Below are positions 8,344 to 15,896 of a stretch of 64,000 nucleotides of DNA, piece by piece. The notes under the pieces were generated by a model that saw only the letters and a list, made by a program, of their open reading frames with translations, searched no databases and was not told where the DNA came from. The stretch's first letter is position 1, and every line of letters starts with the position of its first letter. The translations under genes were made by a program, and so were the position numbers. Source of the stretch: Faecalibacterium prausnitzii (GTDB lineage: Bacteria; Bacillota; Clostridia; Oscillospirales; Ruminococcaceae); assembly GCF_003324185.1 (NCBI RefSeq), contig NZ_PXUP01000005.1, forward strand, positions 1 to 64,000, given 5' to 3'.

Positions 8344-10044
8344 TTAATCAGAATCTTCATATTCGGTTAAGCAACTGCACTTCAAAGTCAAGAGTCGAGC
8401 ATCTACATAGGTTCCGCTGTTAATGCGAATCTTTTTGGCAGTGCTGAACTCAGAGAGCAGATGCTCACTTTGCAAACGCGAAATAACATCGGATGCACTA
8501 TATCCCGGTGCATACTCATGGAGCAGAGACTTCAGCAAAGACCCTTTCAGAAGGAAAGCATCCTTTTTTTGGACGATGTCCCGTTCAGGGTCATAGCTGG
8601 AATCGACCTCTTCATAGCGTATAAAACGAATATCACCGGCTTCGCTTGCCGAAAAGAGTGCCTTGTGTAAAATTTCCTTTGCGTTGCAATCCAGCGAGCT
8701 GTCCCACTCGGATAAGCAATTATTGATGTATGCCTGACAGACCTCGTGTGTTGTTTGCGCTGAATCCGGCTGCTTAAGGAGTTTTAATGCCCAGCAAAGA
8801 ACAGCGGATGAAACGCTTAGAAGCGCGATTTCATTCCGAAAGGCGCATTCTTCATCCAAGGAACCTAAAGCAGTTGTGTAGGATCGCTCAACGATGCGCT
8901 CAAAGGCATCTGGGTTGTGCTCAACAAGGGCACACAGCTTGCTAACAATTTCTGTCAGAGGCAGCGCGGCTGTATGGCTTTCCTCGTGAGGCAAGAACAG
9001 ACAGTGCTTCTGCTGCAACTCAGTAATGCCGTTCGTAGATACGATAAGGCACAGCGGAAAACGAGGATCTGTTTTAGTCCGCGTAATCAGTGTTGCAAAA
9101 TTCGTTTTTGAACGATAGTCGCCAACGGTAGCTGTGAGCATCGGATCGTCACCGTAGACTGGTAACAAAGCTGCGATACGGTACTGACCAAGCATCTGAT
9201 CAAATTGCTTCGGCTTGTTGTCAACCGTTAACCTTATATGAAGAGGGAAATAGTTGCTAGATATTGCAAAAAGGTATTTACCACCATTGAACTTGTCCGA
9301 CATTCGTGTCTTGAGAGTCGCCAAAATCTTTATTAGGACTAAGGGGATGGAGGTGCTTAGCAACGGGTCAGAGCAACAATCCTCTTTATAAGAAGTATAA
9401 ATCCAGCGGTCGTCCAGATGAAACCAACCAATAGGCGGTATCAAGGCGGTTTGTTCAGTATCCAAGATGAAGCCTAAAAAACCAAAAAGTAAATCTAACT
9501 GCATCTTACTGTTCTCACTATAACAACAGCTTCCGCCAGCGGCGATAAACGCTTTATAGAATGCTTTAGCGGTGAATTTGTCTTTCTCAAATAACAGCCG
9601 GATTACAATACCGCGAGATCTTTTGAAAGATATCCCGATGAGATGTACTATTTTGCCATCAACGGTATACTCCTTGATTAAGATAGCGTGAAAGTCGTAA
9701 CAGGTGGTGAGGCGTTTTTGGACACTATATTTATCGCCGAGATACCGAGTTTTACAGATTGCCGGACAACCACACTGGTCAACAAAGTATGAAACTGTGT
9801 CAAAGCGGTTAAAGGCTTTTTTGTACGCCTTTAGTTCCTCTTTTTCAGAAGAATTTACCCTTTGCAGGAGCAGCTTATCTTTCTGCTGGAACTGTATATC
9901 CTTTGCTTTCAAAAGAGATTGAACGGTTGCTTTGTCAAAAAACTGGTTGCCGCAGTCATCAAGAAAGCTGATGGCGGGAATCGGTTCCTCTTGAACCAGA
10001 GGATAAGGATTTTCAGAAAATACGCGATAATTCGACATGCTCAT
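8344..10044 (-). CDS. Unknown 566-aa protein, operon partner of the HerA-like ATPase
   Basis: No family is recognised with confidence. A central segment (GWFHLDDRWIYTS near residue 205) faintly recalls the DUF927 group found on plasmids and phages, but no P-loop is seen. Paired cysteines occur early (CGCPAIC near 92-98). It begins behind GAAAGGGG and is preceded by the third GATATGCTTAT motif. Because it is transcribed with the ATPase gene, it probably acts in the same process, perhaps as a DNA-binding or loading subunit. Confidence 0.55.
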   Translation of the reverse strand: MSMSNYRVFSENPYPLVQEEPIPAISFLDDCGNQFFDKATVQSLLKAKDIQFQQKDKLLLQRVNSSEKEELKAYKKAFNRFDTVSYFVDQCGCPAICKTRYLGDKYSVQKRLTTCYDFHAILIKEYTVDGKIVHLIGISFKRSRGIVIRLLFEKDKFTAKAFYKAFIAAGGSCCYSENSKMQLDLLFGFLGFILDTEQTALIPPIGWFHLDDRWIYTSYKEDCCSDPLLSTSIPLVLIKILATLKTRMSDKFNGGKYLFAISSNYFPLHIRLTVDNKPKQFDQMLGQYRIAALLPVYGDDPMLTATVGDYRSKTNFATLITRTKTDPRFPLCLIVSTNGITELQQKHCLFLPHEESHTAALPLTEIVSKLCALVEHNPDAFERIVERSYTTALGSLDEECAFRNEIALLSVSSAVLCWALKLLKQPDSAQTTHEVCQAYINNCLSEWDSSLDCNAKEILHKALFSASEAGDIRFIRYEEVDSSYDPERDIVQKKDAFLLKGSLLKSLLHEYAPGYSASDVISRLQSEHLLSEFSTAKKIRINSGTYVDARLLTLKCSCLTEYEDSD

Positions 10045-10072
10045 GATTCTGAGCCCCTTTCATTTTGATGAC

Positions 10073-10083
10073 ATAAGCATATC
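10073..10083 (-). promoter_or_regulatory. GATATGCTTAT motif, copy 3
   Basis: The third copy lies 29 bases before the start of the 566-aa gene, closer than the other two. A perfect match at three leftward transcription starts within 4 kb argues against chance. Confidence 0.4.
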
Positions 10084-10191
10084 GAAACTGTGCCTTGAAA
10101 TCACTAGGAGAACTATCGAAAAAAATAAAAATATTTTGGATATAGTTTTACTTGAAAACGGATGAACATTGTGCAAGGGAGGAAATGCAAG

Positions 10192-11940
10192 ATGCCTGAC
10201 CGGATGAGCAATATTGTTTTGTTTGAAACGGAAGAAGAAGTAAAGGCGTATAAATCAGTACTTGAAAAGTGCTATGGAATGAATGTGGAAGTCTATGTAA
10301 GGTGCCTTCAAGAAAAATTTCCAAAACTGGAAGAATGTAGCATTGAAAGCCAATCAAGAGTCATTGTGATAAAAGCATTGACAACAGCATGGCTTGTTAC
10401 AGGTATGCAGCGGACAATTGATCAAAAAAACTTAAGTCAGTGTGATGCGGAAAGAATGATTATGAGCAACACATTGGCGTGTGTTGCATTGTCAATAAAA
10501 TATTTGTGCGCTCCCCAAATTGAGTTTGCTCAAGTTATCCAGGAAATACTAAAAAAAGATTTCGGTGGAGTATCAAAAAATGAATCTGTAGAAGAATACA
10601 TAAAAAATTATAACGAGAATAGAGAGCAGCTTATAGGGTCTATGGATAAAGATGCTTCGTTCTGTCCGCCGATTTTATATGCGCCAAGCACAGATGAAAT
10701 CAATGGTTTTGCATTATCAACTACAAAAAAGCTAGTTGAAAGAATAGGAATATATTTTCCAGAAAAAGTTGAAAAACAAAAAAGCAAAAAAACAGAAAGA
10801 ACAAAAGATAAAAGTGGTGTTGTTGAGTTTGCGGCAAAAATGGAAAGATGGAGATCGACAGGGGAATCATATAAAAGTAAACTAAGTACACGGTTGAATG
10901 AACTTTACAGAAAAATTATTGAGAATGCTTATAATGCTAAGAAACAAAGAGTTGAAGGAAGTTCTGTAAGTGAGAAGGTCGTAGCTTACTATGCGGAAGA
11001 GTCTATATTTCGCTATGATACAATTTTGAATGTTGCAGAAAATCTAAATAACGCTCTTTTGAATAAAGACTTTAGTTATCAAAAGCTGGAAGAACAAATC
11101 CAAAAGACGATTCGGAGGCCGATAGCATTTTATATCCGAGAATTTGACCAGGTGGAGTTACTCGATTCAGAAGATACAGTATTGCAGTTTTGTGATTATA
11201 TGCGGACTGTGATGTTCTTGATTATTGAGGGAATAAGCTGGTTGGAGACATATGATTCCAGAATAGAGTGTGCTACTAAGTTGATTTGTGATTATATTGA
11301 TAGAAATTTTGAAAGACTTTTTGGAAAAGCATATGATAGTTTGGAAGGGAAAGGCGCACAAGACAATAAGGCTCATAAAATAAAAAAATGCCCAACGAAT
11401 CGGGTGTACATATTGAATTTTATAATTGAATTGTATTCAGTGAATAATCGATACTACAAGAATGGCTGGGCGAACAGTTACGGGTGGTTTATCAAGCAAA
11501 TTGGATTGGATCTTGGGTATAAAAATTCAGAGTTGGAGATTGAGGATGAGTCGATGATGTTTTCGGAAAGAATGTATGGGATGAGATATGATCCAGAGAA
11601 AAGAAAAATAAAAAGATGGAATCCGAAAAGTGAAGAGGGAGAATGGCAAGATATCTCGGCAGAGGTGATAAATCAACTTGCAACCGAAATATATAAAGAG
11701 TGTTATTATGGCATGTATGGATCAGATAATGACAAGGAATTCATGTGTCGTAAAATATGGCGAAAAAACGTGAAGAACAATATATGCGGGGACTTAAAGT
11801 TTCTTGGAATTGACCTCACACCGGAAGAACTAGAAAAATTAAATGATGAGAGCGATTATCCAGAAGGATATATTGAAGGTGTACTGTGGGCACAAAAGCA
11901 AATTGATGAGGGCGGTGTCTTTTATAGTGTCTTCGGATGA
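10192..11940 (+). CDS. Unknown 582-aa protein in an AT-rich island
   Basis: The ATG at 10192 follows GGGAGG (10178-10183); an earlier in-frame ATG at 10162 has no ribosome site. The protein is rich in Lys, Glu, Asn and Tyr and seems largely helical; no motif or family is recognised, and no signal peptide or membrane segment is visible. The gene is visibly more AT-rich than its neighbours, a sign of separate acquisition. It is a lone forward gene followed by the large hairpin at 12014-12109. Defence or other cargo is possible, but nothing in the sequence proves it. Confidence 0.55.
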   Translation: MPDRMSNIVLFETEEEVKAYKSVLEKCYGMNVEVYVRCLQEKFPKLEECSIESQSRVIVIKALTTAWLVTGMQRTIDQKNLSQCDAERMIMSNTLACVALSIKYLCAPQIEFAQVIQEILKKDFGGVSKNESVEEYIKNYNENREQLIGSMDKDASFCPPILYAPSTDEINGFALSTTKKLVERIGIYFPEKVEKQKSKKTERTKDKSGVVEFAAKMERWRSTGESYKSKLSTRLNELYRKIIENAYNAKKQRVEGSSVSEKVVAYYAEESIFRYDTILNVAENLNNALLNKDFSYQKLEEQIQKTIRRPIAFYIREFDQVELLDSEDTVLQFCDYMRTVMFLIIEGISWLETYDSRIECATKLICDYIDRNFERLFGKAYDSLEGKGAQDNKAHKIKKCPTNRVYILNFIIELYSVNNRYYKNGWANSYGWFIKQIGLDLGYKNSELEIEDESMMFSERMYGMRYDPEKRKIKRWNPKSEEGEWQDISAEVINQLATEIYKECYYGMYGSDNDKEFMCRKIWRKNVKNNICGDLKFLGIDLTPEELEKLNDESDYPEGYIEGVLWAQKQIDEGGVFYSVFG

Positions 11941-12013
11941 AGATTCACTGAAGGAGGAAAGTTGATTTTGACTCAATTGATATAGTGCGATTAAGAGCAT
12001 GTAATCAAAGGGG

Positions 12014-12109
12014 ATTTTCGACATATTCAGAAAAAAATTAATTCAAAGTGCTCTAAAATTCCGGGCAGAGGCAAAATTTCAGAGCAAAATTTTTCTAATT
12101 GTCGAAAAT
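12014..12109 (+). other. 96-nt imperfect hairpin, possible structured RNA or DNA element
   Basis: ATTTTCGACA (12014-12023) pairs perfectly with TGTCGAAAAT (12100-12109). Inside, 12025-12035 pairs with 12090-12099 with one bulge, and TGCTCT (12049-12054) pairs with AGAGCA (12081-12086), extended by AAATT/AATTT. The apical loop is about 14 nt. It lies between the 582-aa gene and the next terminator. It could be the 3' structure of that mRNA, a small RNA or a recombination site. Confidence 0.5.
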
Positions 12110-12139
12110 GCTTCTGTTGAAAGTAAATAGGAGATAACG

Positions 12140-12175
12140 AAAGGGGCGATCACGCAAGTGGTCGCCCTTTCTCTG
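12140..12175 (+). terminator. Rho-independent terminator
   Basis: AAAGGGGCGATCAC pairs with GTGGTCGCCCTTT around a GCAA tetraloop, followed by TCTCT. It ends the unit containing the 582-aa gene and the hairpin. Confidence 0.8.
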
Positions 12176-12237
12176 TATCTGGTGTGATTTGACCTTCGGC
12201 AACATTATAGTAACCCACCAAAGGAGGATTTGCCGTT

Positions 12238-12435
12238 ATGTTTGATTGCTATGACACTTTGATCACCCCAGAAGAAGTCGCTGATATGCTGGGATGCGGT
12301 ATGAACACCACCTATAAGCTTTTGAAGTCGGGAAAGATAAAAGCTATGAGGATCGGCCGATCTTGGAGGATTCCTAAGAGAGCGGTACAGGAATATATTG
12401 TACAGGAATCTCACATGAAATCAGTTGGGTGGTAA
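12238..12435 (+). CDS. Excisionase-family DNA-binding protein
   Basis: This 65-aa protein has the HTH_17 pattern of excisionase-type proteins: LITPEEVADMLGCGMNTTYK, LLKSGKIKAMRIGRSWRIPK. The ATG follows CAAAGGAGG. It is flanked by terminators on both sides, so it is a separate unit. It may act as excisionase for one of the recombinases here or as a regulator of the mobilisation genes that follow. Confidence 0.8.
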   Translation: MFDCYDTLITPEEVADMLGCGMNTTYKLLKSGKIKAMRIGRSWRIPKRAVQEYIVQESHMKSVGW

Positions 12436-12440
12436 CATGA

Positions 12441-12477
12441 AAAAACCCACATGGATGATGTTCCATGTGGGTTTTCT
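12441..12477 (+). terminator. Terminator of the excisionase-family gene
   Basis: AAAACCCACATGGA pairs with TCCATGTGGGTTTT around a short loop. Confidence 0.85.
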
Positions 12478-12648
12478 ATTGCCTGAAAGTAGTGCTTGAT
12501 GGAGTGATGTACATACGGGTAATCCAATGTTAATGCTAAATAATGTATAGAGCAGAAGGAAGGTGAAAGTTAATCTTTATTAATGACACTAACATTAGGA
12601 TAAAGCGGCTGAATGGAATAGTTGTAGTACAAACAGTCGCACAAGAGC

Positions 12649-12679
12649 AGCCGAATGTGTAGTGTATATACATTTGGCT
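12649..12679. other. Hairpin upstream of relaxosome genes, oriT candidate
   Basis: AGCCGAATGT (12649-12658) pairs with ACATTTGGCT (12670-12679), with one G-T pair. It is followed by a G-rich stretch (12691-12704) and an AT-rich stretch. It lies 127 bases before the relaxosome-protein gene, where a transfer origin is often found. The rest of the 12478-12805 gap shows no gene. Confidence 0.3.
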
Positions 12680-12805
12680 ATTCTTGCTAGGAGGGGGAGG
12701 CGGATGCCGTCATAAATAATATTTTATTCTATAAATTCTCATCTATATTTTCAATGATATTAATTTATCTTTATGAAATATATGAATAGAAAGAAGGTGA
12801 TTATA

Positions 12806-13045
12806 ATGGGAAATATCTTTAGTATACGATTGACAGATGAAGATAAAATTCATCTACAACAGAGAATGGATGAAACTGGTAAAAATGCAACAGAAGTATT
12901 TAAGAGCGCAATCTACTTTACTGAAATAGATGCAGACCTTGTTGATGAAATTATATCTAATATTGGATATTATGCGAGTGAAAAAGATCTGGAAGGGATA
13001 AAAGAGGAGGTTCATAGATATGTGTTATATCGAACTCAAAAATGA
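12806..13045 (+). CDS. Small relaxosome-type (MobC/RHH-like) protein
   Basis: The ATG at 12806 follows GAAGGTG and gives 79 aa. The N-terminus IFSIRLTDEDKIHLQQRMDE followed by KNATEVFKSAIYF fits a ribbon-helix-helix fold as in MobC-type accessory proteins. It overlaps the relaxase gene by 26 bases. Such proteins bind the transfer origin and help the relaxase nick it. Assigned from fold pattern and position. Confidence 0.6.
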   Translation: MGNIFSIRLTDEDKIHLQQRMDETGKNATEVFKSAIYFTEIDADLVDEIISNIGYYASEKDLEGIKEEVHRYVLYRTQK

Positions 13046-13664
13046 TAAGTATGAAACTTCGGAGGACTTAAAACATTTATTGCAATATATTCTTAGATTA
13101 GATAAGACAGCAGAAGATAGTCAAAGAGCGAATACTATAACAAATACCTTGGCAGGTTGTCAGCCAGCGATGATTCCCAATGAATATTTGTGTGATCCAA
13201 GTGCCGTTTATAACCTGATGCTTTTTGAAGTCAGGAGAAGACATAAAGGTATTCCGCAGTTTGCAAAACACCGCATTGTTTCCTTCGCAGCAACAGATTG
13301 TATTTTGCCACAGGATGTAGTATCTCTAGCAGAAAGAATAGCAAGTATCTATGCGAAGAAAGGTTATATTACAGCCTATGGAATTCATGCGGATAGATTT
13401 AATGTACATATTCATTTTGCAGTTTGTGCAGTATCATTTCAAACACAGAATATGTTTCATATTCAATGGAAAACTGAACGGAAAATGCTTGAGATGGTAA
13501 CAAATCAATGGAAATTTGAGTTTGACGAACTGCTTCAAAATAATATCCAAATGAGGCAGTCAAGAGAAGCTGCATTGTATGGTGACGATATCGTTCGATA
13601 CGGAAGCGTTCCGATAACTGCAAAAGGTCAAATGATTCAGAACATAAAATCAAAGCGCAAATAA
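13020..13664 (+). CDS. Short relaxase / mobilisation nuclease domain protein
   Basis: This 214-aa protein contains YGIHADRFNVHIHFAV near residues 120-135, the metal-binding three-histidine motif of MobA/VirD2-type relaxases. An expected early Tyr lies in the N-terminal helix region. It is much shorter than typical relaxases (400 aa or more) and has no helicase or primase tail, so it may be a minimal mobilisation enzyme or a truncated one. It overlaps the relaxosome gene and precedes the FtsH-like gene by 14 bp in the same operon. Confidence 0.65.
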   Translation: MCYIELKNDKYETSEDLKHLLQYILRLDKTAEDSQRANTITNTLAGCQPAMIPNEYLCDPSAVYNLMLFEVRRRHKGIPQFAKHRIVSFAATDCILPQDVVSLAERIASIYAKKGYITAYGIHADRFNVHIHFAVCAVSFQTQNMFHIQWKTERKMLEMVTNQWKFEFDELLQNNIQMRQSREAALYGDDIVRYGSVPITAKGQMIQNIKSKRK

Positions 13665-13678
13665 GAAGGGAGAATACA

Positions 13679-14935
13679 ATGGATAAGTTTGATGAAAAAG
13701 TTATCGGTTACGAATCTACGAAAGAGATTCTGCGTCAGATTCTGGATATTCTAAAAAGACCGGAGGTTTATAAAAGAAAGGGCATTTCTATTCCAAGAGG
13801 GCTGCTGATGGAATCTGATCCCGGTCTTGGAAAAAGTCTGCTGGCATCTATCCTGATGGAGGAATCTGAACGAAAGCCCTTTGTTTTTCGTAAAACCAGT
13901 CAGGAAAACAGTTTTCTGGATGAATTAAGGGCTGTATTTGCTATGGCAAAGGAGGAAGCACCTAGTATACTGCTCCTAGAAGATTTGAACCTCTATGTAG
14001 AATCCACCTCTCCCTATGCTCCGGAATGGGCTTGTCTGCAAGCCTGTATTGATGATACAAAGGACACAGATCTTTTTGTGATTGCTACTACTAACGATAC
14101 AAGGTATATGCCACCATCCCTGTTGAGACCGGGTAGATTTGATTATGTGATCTATCTGCAACCTCCGATTGGAGAGAATGCAGAGAACATTGTCAGCTAC
14201 TATCTCAGGGATAAAGATTTGGCAGAGGATGTGCTGATCTCAGATATCGTCAAGGCTATGCCCAAGGTAAGCTGTGCTACACTGGAAACGGTAATGAACC
14301 TTGCTGCGCTGAACAGTGTCTACCAAAGTCATGAGCACATCCAGAAGGAAGATATCATAGAAGCTCTTCTTCAGGTGGTATATAAACTCCAAAAGACGGA
14401 TAAGGAAACCGACTCCACAGAGTTGCAGAAGATTGCAGTACATGAAGCTGCCCATGCAGTGGTCGGAGAAGTTCTTCACCCCGGAAGCATTGGAATTGTC
14501 ACGGTTCGCGGAAGCCAAGGTGTGATCGGTGGTATGGCAAATGGCTGTGCTACTTATGCACAAAATGAGGAGGAATTTCTGGATGAAGTGACCAAAACAT
14601 TGGCAGGCAGAGCGGGTGTGTCTCTGATCTATGGTGTTATGGATATTCAGGCATCGGCCGATATAGAGCAAGCAGATAAGCTCATGGATATTTGGCAGTG
14701 TCACTTTGCAGGTGGTGGCTTCGTAGGAATTGAATCAGGGGACAACAGAATGTCCGAGCAGAGACTTTCTTATAATGAAGCCATCAAATCAGCAAAACTG
14801 GAAGAACTTTACCGCAGAGCATATAAGATTCTCCATGACAACAGGGATTTCCTCCTTGCTGTCCAGAAAGAGCTTCTGGAACATGAAACGCTGCTGATCA
14901 GTGATCTGGCAAAAATTCGGGAATCTTGTATCTAA
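13679..14935 (+). CDS. Soluble FtsH-like AAA+ ATPase with M41 metalloprotease domain
   Basis: This 418-aa protein fuses an AAA+ module (Walker A DPGLGKSLLAS near residue 49, Walker B-like SILLLEDLN, arginine finger region LLRPGRFD) to an M41 peptidase domain with zinc motif HEAAH at residues 255-259 and a downstream ADIEQADKLM that supplies the third ligand in FtsH. Unlike cellular FtsH (about 600 aa) it has no transmembrane segments, so it should act in the cytosol. Walker B has Glu-Asp where Asp-Glu is usual. It is co-transcribed with the relaxase. The substrate is unknown; it may control the element or remove relaxosome or host proteins. Confidence 0.8.
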   Translation: MDKFDEKVIGYESTKEILRQILDILKRPEVYKRKGISIPRGLLMESDPGLGKSLLASILMEESERKPFVFRKTSQENSFLDELRAVFAMAKEEAPSILLLEDLNLYVESTSPYAPEWACLQACIDDTKDTDLFVIATTNDTRYMPPSLLRPGRFDYVIYLQPPIGENAENIVSYYLRDKDLAEDVLISDIVKAMPKVSCATLETVMNLAALNSVYQSHEHIQKEDIIEALLQVVYKLQKTDKETDSTELQKIAVHEAAHAVVGEVLHPGSIGIVTVRGSQGVIGGMANGCATYAQNEEEFLDEVTKTLAGRAGVSLIYGVMDIQASADIEQADKLMDIWQCHFAGGGFVGIESGDNRMSEQRLSYNEAIKSAKLEELYRRAYKILHDNRDFLLAVQKELLEHETLLISDLAKIRESCI

Positions 14936-14956
14936 AACCTGTTATTCAAAATGATA

Positions 14957-14993
14957 AAACGGTCAAGTCCTTCATGGGCTTGACCGTATTTTG
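14957..14993 (+). terminator. Terminator of the mobilisation operon
   Basis: ACGGTCAAG (14959-14967) pairs with CTTGACCGT (14979-14987), followed by ATTTTGC. Confidence 0.7.
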
Positions 14994-15044
14994 CTGTGGA
15001 ATAGTTGAATTTTATCTTATATAAGAAGCTACAAAAACATAGTC

Positions 15045-15169
15045 CGTGAGTGAGACGCGCGTGTCGAAAGTGAATTTTTGCAAGCGCCCCTATAGCACAC
15101 CCATTCTGAAAATGGGTGTGCCGTGAGAGGGTGCTCGCGGAAATTCGCTTTTGACACAAGCGGCTCACG
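15045..15169. other. 125-nt multi-helix hairpin, possible oriT, single-strand origin or structured RNA
   Basis: Four nested helices are visible: CGTGAG/CTCACG (15045-15050 with 15164-15169), a 17-bp helix with two G-T pairs (15061-15077 with 15141-15157), a 7-bp helix (15083-15089 with 15129-15135), and a perfect 11-bp apical helix (15095-15105 with 15111-15121) with a 5-nt loop. It has no T tail and lies between the mobilisation operon and the XRE repressor gene. Single-strand origins and transfer origins have this look. A structured RNA is an alternative. Confidence 0.6.
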
Positions 15170-15181
15170 AGCGGAAAAATT

Positions 15182-15523
15182 TTATACCTCTTCCTTTATA
15201 TATAGGAAGGAACGCAGCATTTGAGAGACCGCAGTTCTTTGAGCAGGAGAGAGTTTAGCCCAGAGATCAAGAATTTCCTTTTGATCGGGGGTTAAGTAAA
15301 CAGAGTCTTCCTCCTGAAAGAACTGAGAAAGCGAGATACCAAGGCCGGAGCAGATTTTCTCAAGAGAAGCTACATTGGGTTGAAGATTCCGTCTGCGCCA
15401 TGTAGAAATGGTAGATTGTGTCAAGCCAGAATTTTCTGCGAGGGCATACTCAGACCAGCCACGGGCAAGGCGTTCCCGCTCAATACGGCCTAGGATATCA
15501 AATGTGGGCTTCTCTCGTTCCAT
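15182..15523 (-). CDS. XRE-family repressor
   Basis: This 113-aa protein has an N-terminal Cro/C1 HTH (YALAENSGLTQSTISTWRR, then ASLEKICSGLGISLSQFF) and a C-terminal helical pair, LTPDQKEILDLWAKLSPAQR. The start follows AAGGAGG. An 8-bp inverted repeat in its own leader (15542-15566) suggests autoregulation. Its C-terminal pair resembles the entire second half of the 44-aa product at 19273-19407. It may control the mobilisation or element genes. Confidence 0.85.
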   Translation of the reverse strand: MEREKPTFDILGRIERERLARGWSEYALAENSGLTQSTISTWRRRNLQPNVASLEKICSGLGISLSQFFQEEDSVYLTPDQKEILDLWAKLSPAQRTAVSQMLRSFLYIKEEV

Positions 15524-15541
15524 GGTTTAGCCTCCTTGGAT

Positions 15542-15566
15542 AAATCGTAGTGTGTACTTACGATTT
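15542..15566 (-). promoter_or_regulatory. Inverted-repeat operator before the XRE gene
   Basis: AAATCGTA (15542-15549) and TACGATTT (15559-15566) are perfect inverted arms, 9 bp apart, just ahead of the ribosome site of the XRE gene. Related half sites AAGTCGTA (about 15598) and AAATCGTT (about 15622) lie further upstream. A binding site cluster for the repressor is likely. Confidence 0.55.
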
Positions 15567-15689
15567 TATCTTTTGAAGTCTTGACTGGTAATTAGATAAG
15601 TCGTATACTAGCAATAGCATAAATCGTTATGTTCTACGAAAAAACGCTCGGCATCACCGGCCTTTCTGTTACTATTGTAAAGGACATAC

Positions 15690-15845
15690 AGGCTTTGAAG
15701 GAATAGCAATCAAAGATGTTGCATAGACTGCGGCACATGAAACAGTTTATACAGTTGTCGGCGGACAGCATTGGTGTGGCTGCGATTCGTGAAAGCCGGG
15801 GTACGATTGGTAGAATGGCAAACAACTATGTTGCTTATGCCTACT
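15690..15845 (+). pseudogene. Relic of a second FtsH-like M41 protease gene
   Basis: The stretch is homologous to the protease part of the FtsH-like gene at about 14440-14560. CATGAA, the AGCATTGG block, the TTCG-GAAAGCC-like block and ATGGCAAAC/T all align in order. In translation it gives a TAAHE-like zinc-motif remnant preceded by a stop codon, a small deletion with frameshift, then SIGVAAIRESRGTIGRMANN matching SIGIVTVRGSQGVIGGMANG of the intact gene. No complete frame remains. It directly precedes the 1047-aa gene, so that gene may have been inserted into or recombined with an older copy of the operon. Confidence 0.75.
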
Positions 15846-15896
15846 CTATATAAAGATAACCGGACGAAGAGCAAACGTCCGACAAGGAGGTATAAC

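Noticed and set aside
12014-12109. An integron attC site
   Set aside because: The foldback shape is similar but the GTTRRRY core sites are not evident and no integron integrase is present.
15045-15169. A Rho-independent terminator
   Set aside because: There is no T run after the structure on either strand, and a proper terminator for the mobilisation operon already lies at 14957-14993.
15771-15896. N-terminal extension of the 1047-aa protein from an upstream start
   Set aside because: The extra residues are read out of frame through the FtsH-like relic, and AGGAGG lies right before the ATG at 15897.
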